Shown here piece by piece: positions 10,468 through 19,979 of a stretch of DNA of 20,231 bases (within the stretch, counting starts at the first letter, position 1; each line of letters starts with the position of its first letter). Origin of the DNA: Rodentolepis nana (taxonomy: Eukaryota > Platyhelminthes > Cestoda > Cyclophyllidea > Hymenolepididae). Both the position numbers and the translations under genes were made by a program. The notes below the pieces were generated by a model, which saw nothing but the letters and a program-made list of their open reading frames with translations, made no database searches and was not told the origin of the DNA. The stretch covers positions 1-20,231 of the forward strand of contig UZAE01000637.1 in NCBI GenBank assembly GCA_900617975.1, read 5' to 3'.

Positions 10468-12960
10468 GGTATATTGAAAATGACCCCATAAAGTGCGCTT
10501 TCTGCATTAAGAACAAAACTGACCTCTATAATTTCGTCTACTTAAACTATTTAAGTAACATCGCCTTATTGAACAAATGTGGTTACATCCGAAAACTTAG
10601 GGCATTTCCTCAACTAGAAATCTGATTATGATAGATTGCCATTTATTTGATATGAATACCGGCAGGTATATGTTATTGTGATGTGATGATGAAATGGTGG
10701 ATATGTAAATTTTAGTATTGGATTGTCAATATAATTGCCTGACGTAAGAAAATGTGGTAGTATTGCATTTGGTTGATAAACTAATTGCTCGTCATTTCCG
10801 TCTTGGGCTTACTGGTCGGGCTTGTGGAAAGCAAAATGGTGGATGTAATTTTAACGATGGAGCCATGACTATTCCTATGGAACCCTCACTCATGCATCGC
10901 TTTGAAAAATAGTAGTTAAGCGGTGCCGTAATTCAAAACAATATTAAAAAGCGAAATGATTGCATGAGCTTAAATATTACTAATTAAATTGTCAATAGTA
11001 CTAATTTCTGTTGGTTTGGTGCTCCAAATTTTTAAAATGTATAAGGAATTAAGGTGCTTTGCTCAGTATGATTAGTTAGATGCGTTATTTTTGATATTTA
11101 TATGGCAAGAAATTAGACTTGATTAGCCTTTTTATCAACTGCTTATTAGCTGCTATGTAAGCGCTAGGTATCGCAGTTGGTGTTCTGGTAAAAGAACTTA
11201 AAAATAAGTCCAGCAGTAATGTTGGTGCGATTGGTTAGATGTCTCGGGCATTGAACTATGTCATCTATTATTATAATTCGGTTATTTTGTCTAAGTTAAT
11301 TGGCTCTCGCAATGAATGTAAACGGTAAGTCTAATATCCGTACAATGTTGCAATAGTGGGTTGTTTCGTCTGGTGGATTGTTGGATTTTCTATAATGGCG
11401 CTTATTTTGCTGGTTAATTTTATGGGAAATCGGCCTATACAAATGAATATTTTGATTAGGCACGCCTTTTAAGCCATATGTGGAAATGCTTAGGTTATAT
11501 GCTTTGTGTTAATGAAAATTGATATAATTTTTGCTGGTGGACTTAGCACGGAAGAGTGCCGCTATTTGTTAAACTCATTTGCATCTTGAAAAGCATTTTC
11601 ACAAGGTTTTTAGCTGGTAATTTGTGCCAAAGTCAGTAGCTCTGTCCGTGATATGTAATACCTTAAGTTTGGACAATAATGGGTATTTGCTTTGGTTGGA
11701 TTGCATTTAATCACCTATTTCAAGTTGGCTGGTGTTAAGGTATTTCATTTTTTACTGGGTTGACCTTCATCATCTGATGTATTAAGGAATTTTGCGTTGT
11801 AATATATATAGCGTCTCTTCAATACAATCAGTGATAGTGGTCTTATTGGCATTATCGTAGCGACTATGTTTTATTGTACGTTGACGTTTCCCCATGCTAC
11901 TATTTATGCCTAAGTAGTAGTATGCGCACTCATCGCTCCAATATTACGTAATTCTGAATGGTATCAATATTTTCCTCCCACAGATTCCTCAACTCGCTGT
12001 CAACACTCCGAACCTCAATTGTCGTAAAATGTAAATAGCCATTGGATTATTTTATCGCCAGTTTTTATCTCTGTGTCATATCATCCGCTATCATCGTTTG
12101 TTTGCGAATACAATTTTGGCTATTTATCATAGTTCCCTTTTTAGGCATTTGGGTTTTAGTTAAGAGGCAATTATCCAAATTGATTATTTTGTAAAATACT
12201 GGGTCTGTGGTTGAATAGATTGCACATTATAATAATTTCTGTTTTAAGGAAATTAATCACAAATGAATCATATTTTAACGTTATACCTAAGTAATGTGCT
12301 CTTGGTATGTGTATTATGATCTCTGGCTATTATTAAACTAAGTAAAATAAAAAGTCTACTTGCCGCATAACAGTATTAAACATTTGAAAATACTAAAGCT
12401 CCTGCAAATGTGTTTCGATTGTTGATAATTTTGAACAATCGTTTATTTTTAAAATGTTGAAGGTTGGGTATTGTAGAGCACTCGATTAATACCTATGTAT
12501 ATGGTCACATATGATTAATCTTAGCCGAGTGAATATAAGGTTTTCCTGTTAATAGAACTTCTGGAAAGTGGACAATATATTTCTAACATTAGCTCGGGTT
12601 GATATCAAAGAAACGAGTACGAATGACAATCAGTTGAAATGGAAATAAGAATGTTTTATTTATAAGTAACGCGAATATGATGAATGCAATGCTTAAGTGT
12701 TATAATTTGAATTTCATTCCAATGGTATTGAGGAATCATAGCTGTAACTTCTCAGAAATCGTTCTGTAAAATTGTGCGTAAGCGTTCATTCGGGCTTATG
12801 ACTAGTAGTTTAAGTTCAGTCGCATCAAAAATAGTTCAATTTTAACTATGCTATTCACGAGTTAGCAAGATAGGGCACGAAAAACGCTGCTTTAATGGTA
12901 GAATATGTCCAATTAAGGCCCATCATGGTTTTCACTTACTACCTATCACTGTCCAGTGGA

Positions 12961-12978
12961 GGGGGGGGGGGGGGGGGG
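12961..12978 (+). repeat. G18 homopolymer
   Basis: Eighteen consecutive G on the plus strand, preceded by GTGGA and followed by TGG. Its exact length is likely to be unreliable in sequencing and variable between individuals. It is quadruplex-capable. Confidence 0.85.
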
Positions 12979-13173
12979 TGGTTTCAAAGCTTTGCTCTGT
13001 CTCCTTGGGTATCTATGTATTTATTTATTTCGAATAAGTGTGCTCCGGTTCGGATGCCATCAATTACATGTTGCTATTATTTTAGAGTTCTACATTAATA
13101 GTTTTATAAAGAACCGCAATAACGCACAAAAAACAGAAACAAATCAGTGATTGAAGAAGCTGTTGGTGGGAGT

Positions 13174-13187
13174 GGGGGGGGGGGGGG
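13174..13187 (+). repeat. G14 homopolymer
   Basis: Fourteen consecutive G, preceded by GGTGGGAGT and followed by AAAC, 195 bp after the end of the G18 run and on the same strand. The flanks are not similar to those of the first run, so this is not a simple duplication. Confidence 0.85.
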
Positions 13188-15636
13188 AAACATGAGTCAT
13201 TGGGTTTGCTTAGGAAAAATACATAGGAATAGATGGTGTGGGGTGTGTGATTAGTTAAGCTGATATCTTGTGTAATGCAATCATTACCAGCCCACAATTG
13301 TTCGATTGCTTTATTCGTGTCCTAAGCTATAAAAGGGTTTCATGACCTATTATTGGTAGATAGGAATGAGGGATTCTTTTATTTCGACATGGTAGTTAAA
13401 GTCATACTTTGTTGGGGTCAAAAAAGGCTATGTCAACACGATCGTGAATAATAGAATCTTTTAAGCAATAATTCCACTTGAGTTAACTTAGGTGATTCAA
13501 CTATAGCTGTGAAAACTAAATGCTCACTAAGTAAGCCAGTAATGTTGCGCTGTCCTGTTAATCATCTGATCGCAGGTTTAGAACCTAACAATTTTAGGGT
13601 TCACTTCTATTGACCTTTCAACACGAATCTTAAACCTTGCTCAGTGAATTTGTCAAGTCAGTTGAAATCGTTCAACTTGAACAAAGACGCCTGAAGTGAA
13701 GTAATTGACGTTAGTGCATAGAGTAATGGCAGACTGTTGGTGAATTCTCTCCGTTGACCATTCTGACATTTAATACCACTAAGTGTTTATAGGTTCTACT
13801 TTTTAGAGCTTAAAATTCAGTCCTAATCATATGAAAACGAAACTGTGAGAACATGAGTATATTTTGAATTAATCTAGTGTGTCAAAAAAGTTCATTTGTA
13901 TATAGCATACGATAGTCAATTTGTTTGTTTTAAAGTCACAAGTTTATTACAAACTTCTTGAATGTTAGTGCAGCTTCGACTCATTAATTTGATTCAATTA
14001 CTCCTAAAAATGGTATAAATGCACATATAGCTTTCTTTAAAACAACAGTTGGCGTGGATATTGATGCGAGTGTTTCTGGCCAGCCACCCTACAGAATGAT
14101 GCTTCAAACGCGCTATAAATCACCATTTAATAAATTTCCTTTTTATAACTTATTTGATCACAATGAGAATACTGCTCACAGGGCAAGCGATTGTAATGTC
14201 AAATGTATTGGAAGCTCGTGCAATTCGATAAGTGGAAAAATGGGTTGGAAAAGTATTTAGAGACGTCAACGCACCTTGCTTTTAAATTATAGATATTAAA
14301 CCTGTTATGTGTAACAGCTATATTTTTAATTTTCAAAGTTAATTAGCCAATCTATTGAATTGAGAAGTGGTTATAATTTATTTACAATCGTCTAACACGT
14401 CTGAGAGCCAAATGATGATTTAGTTATTTCCCTGTGGAAATGTGCTTACGGTTGTTGTCTGTGGATCTATTTGAATGAAGTGGTTCTGAAAATGCATTTG
14501 GAAAAGATCAACGAAAAGATCGCTCAGCAAATGCAAATAATGGTGACTTAAGATTTAAGAAGATAGGTGTTATGAAGTCGATCAAGGTAACCGTAGTGCT
14601 ATTCTTATCCCCAAATAGAACATGCTCTATCGAACAAGCTTCCTAGATTGGTTGGTCCTATCATATATGGTGCCTTGTTGGCCGGTTGATTTATTAGTTA
14701 GTCGTGCAATCTCGAGTTATTTTAATCATTTCATAGCCATGACGGGAGAGATTGGCAACAAGTTGGAAGACGAAATGCCAACTAAAGCTTACTACCATAG
14801 CGATTTATGATTATAAATCACGTTTTTATTTTCTCATATAGATTCCTGCATTCATACTTGTCTCAGTCCAACCATCGCTAAACTCTGGATCATTTTACCT
14901 TTTTCTTCCAAATCGTCCACCAAGCATCCACATGTATCCTCCTTTCGGACTCATATGACACAAATAAAAAATATGGAATAAATAGAAGTCAAAACTTTTG
15001 TTTAAATTGGGTTGTGCATAGCATAGCAGATATTTGATACCTTTTTCAACGAGATTTTAAGCGAAAACCATCGTCGAAGAGGCTAAAAAGTCGGTACAAT
15101 TAGAACACAAAAATTGAATTGTATGAATTTGTGCGTTTCGAATAACAAACTACTCTTCCACAATGAGGTATAAGGCTCTTAAGTTAGCGTATTAATTAAA
15201 ATATTACAAATTATAAATTCTTCTGATATCCAAGATACAATGGGGCTAATAGGAGCCAGCATAATTTTTAAGTAGTACACTTCATTAAGATTATTAATTT
15301 TCACATTGCGAAATCAATAGACTGATGCGCATTGATTATGAAATACTTAATAACTTTGCTTAACTCACTTTTAGAAATGAAGAAACCCGAGGTTAAAGCT
15401 TTACCTCATTGTAACCTTAGTATGAGTGATCTAACCGTACATTTTAACTGAAAGCGTGCTGAATCATCCTATATGTCTAACTAGCGCGTATCGAGTTTGA
15501 CCTGAGACAATGATAATCTTGACATCCTTTCATGGCACCCACAGGAATAACATTCTATATCTGCCGTGTCCTTGTTTATCATGTCCATGAACTTACAGTC
15601 GTATTCAGTTAAATCTCTATGAATTTTTGGTAGTCC

Positions 15637-15650
15637 AATATTAGAAAATT
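15637..15650 (+). repeat. left candidate target-site duplication of repeat copy A
   Basis: AATATTAGAAAATT abuts the GGGG edge of the element. Its partner AATATTTCAAAAGT at 15948-15961 follows the tail directly. They match at 11 of 14 positions, as expected for an old insertion, but both are AT-rich, so chance is not excluded. Confidence 0.45.
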
Positions 15651-15947
15651 GGGGTGAACTATAGACTTATCTCCACGTGGTGCTCCCTGGGCAACGTATA
15701 CTCATAAGGCAAAAAAGTCTATTAACCGGCAGTTGACTTTTCACTTCAAACTACCATCAACCCATTGTATGTCATATTTGGCCACTTCACAGTACTCACC
15801 TCACCTTTTTCTGCCGTTTCTAACTTCGTCCTTGAAACACTCTTCTGCCCCCCTCTCGACTTTTTCACTTTGATGTTCCTTCCCTCTATGAAGCCTGAAG
15901 AGGGCTAATGATAATCATCAGCATTTGATATGAAATAAAAATAATAA
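15651..15947 (+). mobile_element. dispersed repeat copy A, short retroposon-like element, 297 bp
   Basis: It starts at GGGGTG. It contains the family head (AGACTTATCTCCACGTGG, then CCCTGGGCAACGTATACTCA, then AACCGGCAGTTGACTT), a pyrimidine-rich body (CTCTCGACTTTTTCACTTTG, GTTCCTTCCC) and the 3' block GAAGCCTGAAG followed by GGGCTAATGATAA. It ends in an A-rich tail of the type GAAATAAAAATAATA. By eye it is about 80-85% identical to copy B over the head. It lacks 8 nt (TCAACTAA) found in copy B just after GCCTGAAG. It has no open frame of note. The clear 5' edge, A-rich 3' tail and flanking imperfect direct repeats support copying by target-primed reverse transcription using a partner's enzyme. 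It may be a SINE or the truncated end of a longer non-LTR or Penelope-like element. Confidence 0.75.
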
Positions 15948-15961
15948 AATATTTCAAAAGT

Positions 15962-18063
15962 AACCCCTGTTTTACACCTTCATCAATTTATATGGTGCAG
16001 CGTTTTCACGGCGAATCAAAAGGCATTATAATCTATTGTCATAAATTCAGTTGTTATGTTACTGACTGCTTGTCGGCGGACACGACACACGGCAAGGTGT
16101 CTCCAAGTTTTCTGCCCCCCCCCACCCCCAACTTAACCTTTTAACAGTCAGTCAAAACAAAACTGCCATTGTTTCGGTTTTGGCCTTACCATTTACGGCC
16201 TAAAACTACTGTCTCACAAGTATCTCTCGTGGCTTTCCTACATATCTACATTAAAATGCCACCCAAGATTAACAAGCATTGTGAAGAAGGGAAAAGGAAC
16301 AAAATCAAAGACAATGCTAACTGACGTGGTTCTTCTTGCAGGGTCTTAATGTTGGCCTTCGGTATGAGATCACTGAAATATGACAATAAGCAATTATTGT
16401 GGGACACGATTACGATGTGCTCATATTTGTAGTGAACGTAAGCTTTGGAAGTCTAAATCAAGATAGCAAATTACATAGAGTATGTCTCCATGTCAACAAT
16501 AGAATGCAGACATTCGCTACACAATAGCCTCCAGATCTACCTTCTTCGGTCAAGTTTCCATAAACTGCAATACCTAACTAACTCTCTTCTGATAGCTGGA
16601 TTTACAAACTACAGTTTGAGTAAGCGGTTTCTAATACACAGCTTTATGTAGAAGACAAATAAGAACAATTGACTTGATTCATTTTGTTCAATAAAACTAT
16701 GCCTTCCTTTTCACGGTTTAGAAATGTTCTCCATTTTAAATTAAAAAGAGATAATGGGGTGTGCTGGCTTGAAAACTTTCCTTCAGGGTGTGGAGTATTG
16801 GCGTTGATATCTTCGAGAGTTCTTTTCAGTACTATTGAACGAGACAATTAAAATAAATGCCCCTGAGTGGCTGTTTAACAGTATAGCGAATTTGAAAGTG
16901 CACATTTCATCTCCAGAATTGCAATTTCGTCAGAGTATGGCTTAGAATCACATGGCGCAACTGAAATTGTCTAAGCTTTTAATACAAGTTAAAAATACTC
17001 CAATCATTTCATCAATGAGAGATTATGAAAAATATTTAATATGCTTCATAGCGGTCAGAGCTTATGTGTTGAGATGAAATCTGAGCAACCTATAGATGAT
17101 CTACTATTTGCCAATGACTAAGTCAGGTTGCATGCACACGCTGGTCTTGATAATTTGACAGATTAGACCAGACAAATGTCTTACTGGTCCGGATATAGAT
17201 CAAACATTTGGCTCCTCCCCACATATCGGATTAATTACGAGCCAGTTTGACCTATTACTCCATATATGGAACAGTACAACTAAATTGGGAAAATTTTCCC
17301 CTTACCATACTTCAAAAGTCAAGAGTTAAATTCTACTCTTTTGAATTTTCTAAATATTTGTCATTAAATTGATTTTCACAATTGGATCGCGTTTCAGGAC
17401 CTTTGTGATTTCAAAGAAGGTAATTGAAAAGCGTTTAATTATGTTCTTACTAAGTTTGCTTCACGGACAAAAGTGAAGTGGACACAATTCGCGCTATAAT
17501 TGATAAGAAAGTACCATCCTCTTTACTTAATTAGCATTAATTGTGGTACTATTAACGCTCTACTTTTTCAATTTTTGCATTTTCATCATTAATAGCATAA
17601 AAATAGAAACGATCACTCGTTTGGAACAGTAACCGAAATTGAACAAGTCTGCATACGCCGGAACCAATAAAATGCTTGGTTTTTAAAATTCACCTTTTTA
17701 ACCAATTCCTAACCCCTTAGCGAATCAAATCTTTGAAATTTCACTTTCTAAACAAGGACAATTTCATTGATGAGTCACTTTAATAAGTAAGGCGCAAAGA
17801 CCCAAAATTAGCAGAAAGGTGTAAGGAATCGATTCACTTGGCCCAATGGTCACTAACCTATAATCAGCAAGGGATTTCTATATGTACCCATTTTCTAATC
17901 ATTTTTGGTCTATACTCTCTGCTCACATTGATCTGGGTACTTCCATACTGGGTCGGCAGTTTTCCGCTTCGCTTACTTTGAAGCCCTTCAATGCAAACTC
18001 AACTATAAATCGTATTTCTTCATTAGAGGTACTCACGAACTGTTAAGTAGTTTATTCACATTT
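15962..18063. other. spacer between repeat copies A and B, no gene supported
   Basis: AT-rich DNA with C exceeding G on the plus strand. Apart from a C-tract at 16115 I see only short open runs and isolated splice-like motifs, discussed among the rejected items. No RNA gene or recognisable protein domain was found. Confidence 0.55.
16115..16129 (+). repeat. C9-A-C5 tract
   Basis: Nine C, one A and five C on the plus strand. It has only two separated tracts, so it does not meet the strict four-tract rule, although the longer run could be subdivided. Its length is likely to be variable. Confidence 0.8.
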
Positions 18064-18076
18064 AGATCAGAAATGC
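18064..18076 (+). repeat. left target-site duplication of repeat copy B
   Basis: AGATCAGAAATGC directly precedes the GGGG edge of copy B. Confidence 0.7.
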
Positions 18077-18408
18077 GGGGTGTGCGATAGACTTACCTCC
18101 ACGTGGTGCACCCTGGGCAACGTATACTCATACGGCAAAAATAGTTTATTAACCGGCAGTTGACTTCTGACTTCAAACTACCATCACCCCACAGTAATGC
18201 ATGTTCCAGCACTTTCACCGTACTCATTTCATCTTTTTTTCTAACCTTTATGGCTGTCTCTTTTATATCTTTGAAACACTTTTCTATCCCCCGTCCTCTC
18301 GACTTTTTTCACTTTGAAGTTCCTTCCCCTCTGTGAAGCCTGAAGTCAACTAAAGGGCTAATGATAACTATCGCAACGCCTGCCATTTGATTTAAATAAT
18401 AACTAAAT
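18077..18408 (+). mobile_element. dispersed repeat copy B, best-preserved copy, 332 bp
   Basis: Same orientation and order of blocks as copy A: GGGGTGTGCGATAGACTTAC, CTCCACGTGGTGCACCCTGG, GCAACGTATACTCATACGGC, AACCGGCAGTTGACTTCTGA, a T/C-rich body, then GTGAAGCCTGAAG and GGGCTAATGATAA. An A/T-rich tail follows (TTTAAATAATAACTAAAT). It is flanked by a 13-bp direct repeat with one mismatch, which fixes both ends. A stretch of the head (TGGTGCACCCTGG) only loosely resembles a Pol III A box, and I found no convincing B box, so a classic tRNA-derived SINE is not demonstrated. No protein is encoded; mobilisation would depend on a reverse transcriptase made elsewhere. Confidence 0.85.
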
Positions 18409-18421
18409 AGATTAGAAATGC
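18409..18421 (+). repeat. right target-site duplication of repeat copy B
   Basis: AGATTAGAAATGC directly follows the element tail and differs from the left copy at one of 13 positions (T for C). Confidence 0.7.
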
Positions 18422-19534
18422 AGAAGAACTAGCTAGCAACACATTACCAATTTCCACGAGACTACGAATAACTTGTTGAATCAATCGTGTGTTATTGTCT
18501 CATCCCATAATGACCTATATAAGCCCTCTTTTGGCTATTCGTTTGGCAATATGGTCTAATATGGCTAGCACTGTTTGCTATTTAGTTGCCTAGAGCGCCT
18601 AAAAAGTACAAGTAGGTAATTAATATAAATCCTGACGATAGGAAAGACCATGGTAACTCAGGTGACCCTTAGATTATTCAGAAATTGGCGGGGATTTTCA
18701 TTTCATGTGCACGGTAGTGCCAAGAAGGCACACCCACTTTAATTTATTAAAAAACTTACAAAATTAAGATGAAAAGCTAACGGAAGATAATTTAATTTCT
18801 TCAATTGGCGCAGTAAACACCAGTATCAACCAGCGTTCGACTACAACATCTAACCAAGGCTAATGCAATTCTAACGAATTCGAGCAGGCAAGTTCACATT
18901 GGAAACATCGAAATTACGAAAAGAAGCAGCAAACAACGGAGTGCCTTTATTGAGAAAAGCAAGATCAAGGGAAATTAAAGTCATTTAAACGTGGATGAAT
19001 CTAAAAACTGAACCGTAAAATGCACCTCATTAAGGAGGCCATAAAAAATTTTGCAAGGAATTGAAGCATCGTCTTTTGATGTAGCAAAACGAGAAGATTA
19101 CACGTCGTTTTAGTCATTTAATTTCTTTTGTATGATCATTAAATGGAAGCATAACTTTTTAATTAGGAATATCTATAGCGGGTCGTTATACCAACAAGCC
19201 TACACTTATTCCAGTGATCTCCACGGCAAGATCACCTCAACAACTAAATAGAGGAAACAGAAGTATGACGTGAATCACGTTTATTTGGTCTGTGTCGATA
19301 AAATGCAATGAAGGGCTTGATAAATCCTTCAGGGATTATTGATTGGTGGCTGGATGAGTGGTCTCTGCACTCACGATCACACTTGCTTTTTACGTGACAA
19401 GTTCCATGGCCGCAATTTTGAGGTTGTTTGAGTGCTCATGAGATTTCTTTGTTCAGGCTTGGTAGCGTTGTGCACTCCACGCCGTTATCATTTTGTAAGC
19501 AGCGAAAAATTCAGTGACGGTGAGGAAATACTTA

Positions 19535-19559
19535 ATTTGGCCGGTCTTTGCGGCCAAAT
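19535..19559. repeat. GC-rich hairpin, 9-bp perfect stem, 7-nt loop
   Basis: ATTTGGCCG (19535-19543), loop GTCTTTG, CGGCCAAAT (19551-19559). The stem has five G-C pairs in otherwise AT-rich DNA and would be stable as RNA. There is no T-run directly after it in either direction. Confidence 0.7.
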
Positions 19560-19920
19560 AATCTTATGAGTATAAAAATAATATCATTCGAAATCCCAGT
19601 TCTTTTAATTGGACGCAATGAAACAGGAATCGGATCAATTAAAAAAGGCGATTTGTAGAAAACGCACACAATATAGAGATACATTTTAAAATATCCATAA
19701 TAATTGGAGTCATTTATATCAACTCTGCTTAACGAAAAAACTGAAATACATCGCTTAGCTATAAGAGTCGTACACCTAGGACTCAACCTTGGTTGTAACC
19801 TTCCTGATGAAAAGTCAAATTATGCAAGCCTCTTAAATAGCCAGACTATTCACATGGCCATTCAGATCACTCGGGCCTAAGTGGGAACGAAAACTGGTTT
19901 GACTATTCATTCTCACAAGC

Positions 19921-19940
19921 TAATAATAATAACAATAATT
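19921..19940 (+). repeat. short imperfect TAA microsatellite
   Basis: Four TAA-type units followed by AACAATAATT, ending 39 bp before repeat copy C. It may be a preferred insertion neighbourhood or plain AT-rich background. Confidence 0.5.
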
Positions 19941-19979
19941 AAATTTAACGTGTTCATTGAACTTTATACTTATCAAGAC

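Larger units (their letters stand above)
7162..15636. other. long non-coding stretch, no gene supported
   Basis: About 8.5 kb of AT-rich sequence. Open runs of up to about 70 codons occur in all frames, but several overlap one another in different frames, none has a recognisable domain, and their number fits chance. I found no tRNA, rRNA or convincing snoRNA. Structures worth listing are given separately: C- and G-tracts at 7524, 12961 and 13174, and an inverted repeat at 10383. It could be intergenic or a long intron; the G-over-C bias of the plus strand around 10.8-11.7 kb would suit plus-strand transcription but does not prove it. Confidence 0.6.
18422..19979. other. spacer between repeat copies B and C, no gene supported
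   Basis: AT-rich DNA. It has a good TATA-like octamer TATATAAG at 18516-18523, but no transcript can be assigned to it. On the minus strand an open run of 63 codons (19435 to 19247) carries a Cys-rich, EGF-like-looking segment; length alone is not significant and no start or splice site is convincing. A GC-rich hairpin at 19535 and a short TAA microsatellite at 19921 are listed separately. Confidence 0.5.

Noticed and set aside
10683..10742. C/D-box snoRNA candidate (GTGATGA box C and CTGA box D, 60 nt)
   Set aside because: No terminal stem and no internal C'/D' boxes; the box motifs alone occur by chance.
10745..10910. Plus-strand open run with CGKQNGGCNFNDG
   Set aside because: About 55 codons with no start or splice support; dozens of such runs are expected at this base composition.
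14402..14646. Two overlapping plus-strand open runs, one coiled-coil-like (LEKINEKIAQQMQIM)
   Set aside because: They occupy the same bases in different frames, which shows a locally low stop density and not coding; neither has a family match.
15389..15407. 19-bp near-palindrome around AAAGCTTT
   Set aside because: One isolated imperfect palindrome without copies or context.
15481..15672. Minus-strand open run of about 63 codons with a CYSCGCHERM segment and a CAG/GT donor-like end
   Set aside because: Length is within chance expectation, it overlaps the start of repeat copy A, and no domain or start codon supports it.
16257..16432. Possible relic of translation factor eIF1A (MPPKINK start and a VGLRYEI / DNK segment)
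   Set aside because: The two pieces are only about 100 nt apart where some 80 residues should separate them, a frameshift and a stop are needed, and the N-terminal match is weak Lys/Asn composition.
17041..17121. Short plus-strand frame with DDLLFAND, reminiscent of the catalytic motif of reverse transcriptases
   Set aside because: The catalytic Asp pair is not in the right context, neighbouring reverse transcriptase motifs are absent on both sides, and the frame stops immediately.
17260..17269. Perfect CArG box CCATATATGG
   Set aside because: A single 10-bp palindrome in AT-rich DNA with no adjacent gene start; no basis for calling it regulatory.
17392..17425. 22-nt candidate micro-exon (17398-17419) between TTTCAG and GTAATT, of the kind found in flatworm micro-exon genes
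   Set aside because: No partner exons, signal peptide or other symmetric micro-exons could be placed nearby; a single acceptor/donor pair at this distance is expected by chance in 20 kb.
17970..18050. Minus-strand exon-like segment FVSTSNEEIRFIVEFALKG between an AACAG acceptor and a GTAAGC donor
   Set aside because: No polypyrimidine tract, no recognisable family and no neighbouring exons in the compatible frame.
18516..18523. TATATAAG as a core promoter or part of an LTR
   Set aside because: No second LTR copy, no primer-binding site or TG...CA ends that I could defend, and no gene downstream.
19803..19850. Hammerhead ribozyme core suggested by CTGATGA (such ribozymes occur in flatworm repeats)
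   Set aside because: The following stem II and conserved GAAA are absent; none of the CTGATG occurrences in the window has the full core.
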